Assembly: GCA_002394235.1 (NCBI GenBank)
Contig: DGTF01000019.1
Span: 1-7,181, forward strand
DNA from: Eubacterium sp. UBA4343
GTDB taxonomy: Bacteria; Bacillota; Clostridia; Lachnospirales; Lachnospiraceae
Reading direction: 5' to 3'
Length of the DNA stretch: 7,181 bases
This document shows positions 4,460-7,181 of the stretch, piece after piece (positions within the stretch are counted from its first letter, which is position 1; every line of letters starts with the position of its first letter). A program made the translations under genes and the position numbers. The notes beneath the pieces are model-generated. The model was not told where the DNA came from. It did not search any database and worked only from the letters and a program-made list of their open reading frames with translations.

Positions 4460-7018
4460 ATGAATTTTGGCAAACACGGTGTTCAGCAGGAGCGCGAACG
4501 CCTGGATTCGGCTGCCCCGAAACTGGCAAGCCGCATCAGCGTATCTGTCCTGCGTGTCATCATTTACTTACTGATCGCAGCCGCCGTATTCGGCATCTGC
4601 CTCGGCATCGGTGCCTATCGCGGGATCATCGCGGACGCGCCGGAGATCACGGACTCCAATATCACGCCTCTCGGCTATGCGTCCTTTGTATACGACGGTG
4701 ATGGAAATCAGATACAGAAGCTGAGCTCCGCAGAAGGCAACCGCGTCTCAATTTCCATCAACGAAATTCCAAAGAACATGCAGCATGCCATCGTTGCGAT
4801 CGAGGATTCCCGTTTCTATCAGCATAACGGAGTTGATCCGCACGGAATGCTTCGTGCCATCATGGTCATGCTGAGTTCGAATTTCTCGGAATCCGAAGGA
4901 GCGAGTACCATCACTCAGCAGCTTTTGAAGAACAACGTTTTTACAGACTGGATGAACGAATCCAGGATGGGGACGATCAAGCGTAAGATTCAGGAACAGT
5001 ATCTCGCCGTTCAGCTGGAGGCATCCCTTCGGAAGGCCGGAGAGGATCCCAAGTCGGTGATTTTGGAAAACTATCTCAACACCGTAAACTTTGGCAACAA
5101 CGCCTATGGCGTGCAGACTGCGGCACAGACCTACTTCGGCAAGGACGCAAAAGATCTGACGCTTTCCGAATGCGCGGTGCTTGCCGCGATTCCCCAGAAC
5201 CCCAGCCAGTTTAATCCGATCCTTTACCCCGAGGAGAATGCGAGCCGTATGAAGACGGTCCTCGAATACATGCTCCAGCAGGGCTATATCACAGAGAAGG
5301 ATTACAAAGAAGCTCTCGCAGATAACGTTTATGACCGGATTCAGGAGAACCAGAACAATGAGGTTGCACAGGATTCCACGGTGTATTCCTATTTTGTCGA
5401 TGAACTGATCAGTCAGGTCAAAGACGATCTGATGACCCAGAAGGGTTATACGGAGGCTCAGGCCAATAACCTGATCTACAGTGGCGGGCTTCACATTTAT
5501 TCCACCGAGAACTCTGATATTCAGTCAATTATGGACAGTGAATTCTCGGATGAGTCGATTTTCCCCGCAGATTCCCAGATCAGTCTGGACTGGGCACTGA
5601 CTGTTGATAAGGCTGACGGAAGCAGGCAGAACTACAGCGTTGAAATGCTGGTGCAGTACTTCAAACAGCAGGGAGATGCCGACTTTGATCAATACTTCAG
5701 CTCCCAGGAAGAGGCACAGAGCTGCATCGACCAGTACAAGGCCTCCGTTGTCGGAGACGGTGATACCATCGTCGCGGAACGGACCGCATTCGTTCCGGAA
5801 CCGCAGGCCTGCATGACCGTCATCGACCAGTCGACCGGATATGTCGTCGGCATCGTCGGCGGGCGCGGGGAGAAAACCGCGAGCCTTACCCTGAACCGTG
5901 CGACGGATTCCCTTCGTCAGCCAGGCTCCACCTTTAAGATTCCTTCCACCTATGGTCCGCTCCTTGATAAGGGAAAAATAACCCTGACCTCCATGGAAAC
6001 GGACGATGCCGCATACTACGCGACCGGTCAGGAAGTCAACAACGCGGACAACACGCATCACGGCACAATGACGGTGAGAAACGCGATTCAGACCTCGAAC
6101 AATGTCATCGCATTCAAGCTGATGCAGGAACTGACGCCTGAAGTTGGCCTCTCTTATCTGAAAAAGCTCGGATTCACAACACTGGACAGCGACAATGACA
6201 ACTCGCCCGGACTTGCTCTCGGCGGCATCACCAACGGTGTCAGTGACCTTGAACTCACGGCCGCATATGCAGCCATTGCCAACGGTGGCACATACAACCG
6301 CCCGGTATTTTACACAAAAGTCACCGATCACAGCGGTAAGACGATTCTCGAAAATTCAGAGCTGAGCCGCCGCGTCTTCAAGGAAAGCACCGCCTATCTT
6401 CTGACCAGTGCGATGCAGAGCGTCGTTCAATCCGGAACCGGAACACCTTATCAGCTTTCCTCCGGCATGCCGGTTGCCGGAAAGACAGGAACCACAGATT
6501 CCTATGTAGATCTTCAGTTTGTGGGCTATACGCCATACTACACTGCCGGCATCTGGACCGGATACGATACAAACGTGGAACTTCCCGAAGCAGACCGGAC
6601 CTACATTTCCACACTCTGGACGAACGTCATGAACCGTATTCATGAATCCCTTCCCATCAAGGAATTCTCGGTTCCGGATTCTGTAGAACAGCTTACGGTA
6701 TGTGCAAACACAGGCCTGCTGCCGAATACCTATTGTCCTACCGTCACCGATTACTTCGACGTAGCGAATGCACCAACGACCATCTGCACCTACGACGCGC
6801 CGGCGCCGACCGCAGCGCCTACTGCAGCCCCAACCGCTGCGCCTACCGCTTCGCCCACTGCCGCAGCCGGCGACAATAATACCGACACAAACCAGCATAC
6901 CGAGAACGCTGCCGGTGAAGGTACCGGCGAGAATGCACCCGCGGAGAACACCGGAACCGGAGGGGACACCTCTTCCGGCAACACCGGAGAGAATACCCAG
7001 ACAGAGCAGACCCAGTGA
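4460..7018 (+). CDS. Class A penicillin-binding protein (PBP1A/ponA-type), bifunctional
   Basis: An 852-residue membrane-anchored peptidoglycan synthase: it polymerises lipid II glycan strands (transglycosylase) and cross-links stem peptides (transpeptidase, the beta-lactam target) outside the membrane. After a short basic cytosolic part, one membrane segment spans about residues 30-53. The GT51 domain shows EDSRFYQHNGVD (115-126, catalytic Glu115), GASTITQQLLKN (147-158), RKIQEQYLA (175-183, second Glu179) and ILENYLNTVNFG (201-212). The transpeptidase has all three motifs: STFK (nucleophile Ser490, Lys493), SNN (546-548) and KTGT (675-678). A CxxTGLLxxxxCP element (Cys748, Cys759) and Cys776 follow, then five APTA-type repeats and a Gly/Asn/Glu/Thr-rich tail to the end, probably disordered in the cell wall. 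The longer frame from 4439 adds seven residues with a poorer ribosome binding site. It is monocistronic in this window, with a repeat-rich leader before it and a terminator after it. Confidence 0.95.
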   Translation: MNFGKHGVQQERERLDSAAPKLASRISVSVLRVIIYLLIAAAVFGICLGIGAYRGIIADAPEITDSNITPLGYASFVYDGDGNQIQKLSSAEGNRVSISINEIPKNMQHAIVAIEDSRFYQHNGVDPHGMLRAIMVMLSSNFSESEGASTITQQLLKNNVFTDWMNESRMGTIKRKIQEQYLAVQLEASLRKAGEDPKSVILENYLNTVNFGNNAYGVQTAAQTYFGKDAKDLTLSECAVLAAIPQNPSQFNPILYPEENASRMKTVLEYMLQQGYITEKDYKEALADNVYDRIQENQNNEVAQDSTVYSYFVDELISQVKDDLMTQKGYTEAQANNLIYSGGLHIYSTENSDIQSIMDSEFSDESIFPADSQISLDWALTVDKADGSRQNYSVEMLVQYFKQQGDADFDQYFSSQEEAQSCIDQYKASVVGDGDTIVAERTAFVPEPQACMTVIDQSTGYVVGIVGGRGEKTASLTLNRATDSLRQPGSTFKIPSTYGPLLDKGKITLTSMETDDAAYYATGQEVNNADNTHHGTMTVRNAIQTSNNVIAFKLMQELTPEVGLSYLKKLGFTTLDSDNDNSPGLALGGITNGVSDLELTAAYAAIANGGTYNRPVFYTKVTDHSGKTILENSELSRRVFKESTAYLLTSAMQSVVQSGTGTPYQLSSGMPVAGKTGTTDSYVDLQFVGYTPYYTAGIWTGYDTNVELPEADRTYISTLWTNVMNRIHESLPIKEFSVPDSVEQLTVCANTGLLPNTYCPTVTDYFDVANAPTTICTYDAPAPTAAPTAAPTAAPTASPTAAAGDNNTDTNQHTENAAGEGTGENAPAENTGTGGDTSSGNTGENTQTEQTQ
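6803..6862 (+). repeat. Five 12-base units encoding (A/S)PTA in the PBP tail
   Basis: Consecutive 12-base units of the form GCGCCNACNGCN encode four APTA and one SPTA. They differ mostly at third positions, which suggests selection to keep the Ala/Pro/Thr peptide rather than very recent expansion. Such runs are typical flexible wall-spanning linkers, and the copy number may vary between strains. Confidence 0.75.
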
Positions 7019-7128
7019 TTGACTGCATGGATTTTCTGATCTCCTGATTGTGCGGAATCATTTAACCACCTGGAAATATGAGATTATTTACAGGATCATT
7101 TATTTTTCTGATTGTATATGTCATTTAT

Positions 7129-7162
7129 TCTCCGCCCGTCTTGTGACAGGCGGAGATTTTTT
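7129..7162 (+). terminator. Intrinsic terminator of the PBP gene
   Basis: TCTCCGCC (7129-7136) pairs with GGCGGAGA (7149-7156). Inside, after a C-A mismatch, GTC pairs with GAC around a TTGT loop. Six T residues follow at once (7157-7162). It lies 110 bases after the PBP stop. The minus strand has no T-tract, so it acts on plus-strand transcripts. Nothing else is recognised between 7019 and 7181. Confidence 0.88.
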
Positions 7163-7181
7163 ATGCGAACAGTGAGCCGCA

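Noticed and set aside
4312..4701. 129-residue plus-strand frame with VFMAENP repeats
   Set aside because: It has no ribosome binding site, its repeats come from the 27-28 base DNA array, and it runs out of frame into the well-supported PBP gene.
4748..5494. 248-residue minus-strand frame under the PBP
   Set aside because: It is antisense to the conserved transglycosylase domain and shows no domain of its own.
5525..6331. 268-residue minus-strand frame under the PBP
   Set aside because: It is antisense to the transpeptidase domain with its intact motifs; no independent evidence of coding.

Overview
The window looks like chromosomal DNA from a moderately GC-rich member of the Clostridia, most likely Lachnospiraceae or a close relative. 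This rests on the Firmicutes-type cluster tsaE-tsaB-rimI, strong GGAGG-type ribosome binding sites, a TTG start, a cyclophilin ending in a DYPEPE-type tail, and a ponA-type class A penicillin-binding protein with a Cys-rich, Ala/Pro/Thr-rich C-terminus. It is a family-level inference only. There are no phage, transposon, CRISPR, tRNA or rRNA genes, and every well-supported gene is housekeeping.

Layout. Positions 1-139 hold no intact gene, only a short open stretch that may be a gene remnant. From 140 to 2288 four genes run on the minus strand, in transcription order tsaE, tsaB, rimI and a small DUF3784-like membrane protein. tsaE and tsaB overlap by 20 bases, and tsaB and rimI share one base. 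TsaE and TsaB belong to the machinery making t6A37 on ANN-decoding tRNAs (TsaC and TsaD lie outside the window), and RimI acetylates the N-terminus of ribosomal protein S18. From 2289 to 2566 is a divergent control region. A cyclophilin (2567-3085, plus) faces a yigZ/IMPACT-family gene (3180-3977, minus) tail to tail. A 482-base region (3978-4459) then separates yigZ from the divergent class A PBP (4460-7018, plus), which ends at a clear intrinsic terminator (7129-7162).

What the genes do not explain is the intergenic DNA. Four of the gaps carry short imperfect tandem or direct repeats of about 21-36 bases: the 3' end of rimI (547-634), the ppiB/yigZ gap (3098-3148), and two sets in front of the PBP (4076-4140 and 4323-4423). 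The last set is the most structured: three or four units of 27-28 bases, each placing a 5-5-5 inverted repeat at a regular 27/28-base pitch just before the PBP start. A consensus extended -10 promoter (TGATATAAT, 4023-4031) would place both PBP-side sets inside a PBP leader of roughly 420 nucleotides.

Start sites were revised from the longest reading frames for tsaB (TTG at 1876), the small membrane protein (ATG at 445) and the PBP (ATG at 4460), each on the position of its Shine-Dalgarno sequence. I found no convincing new biological system. The best leads are the repeat-bearing PBP leader and the unusual 5' end of yigZ.
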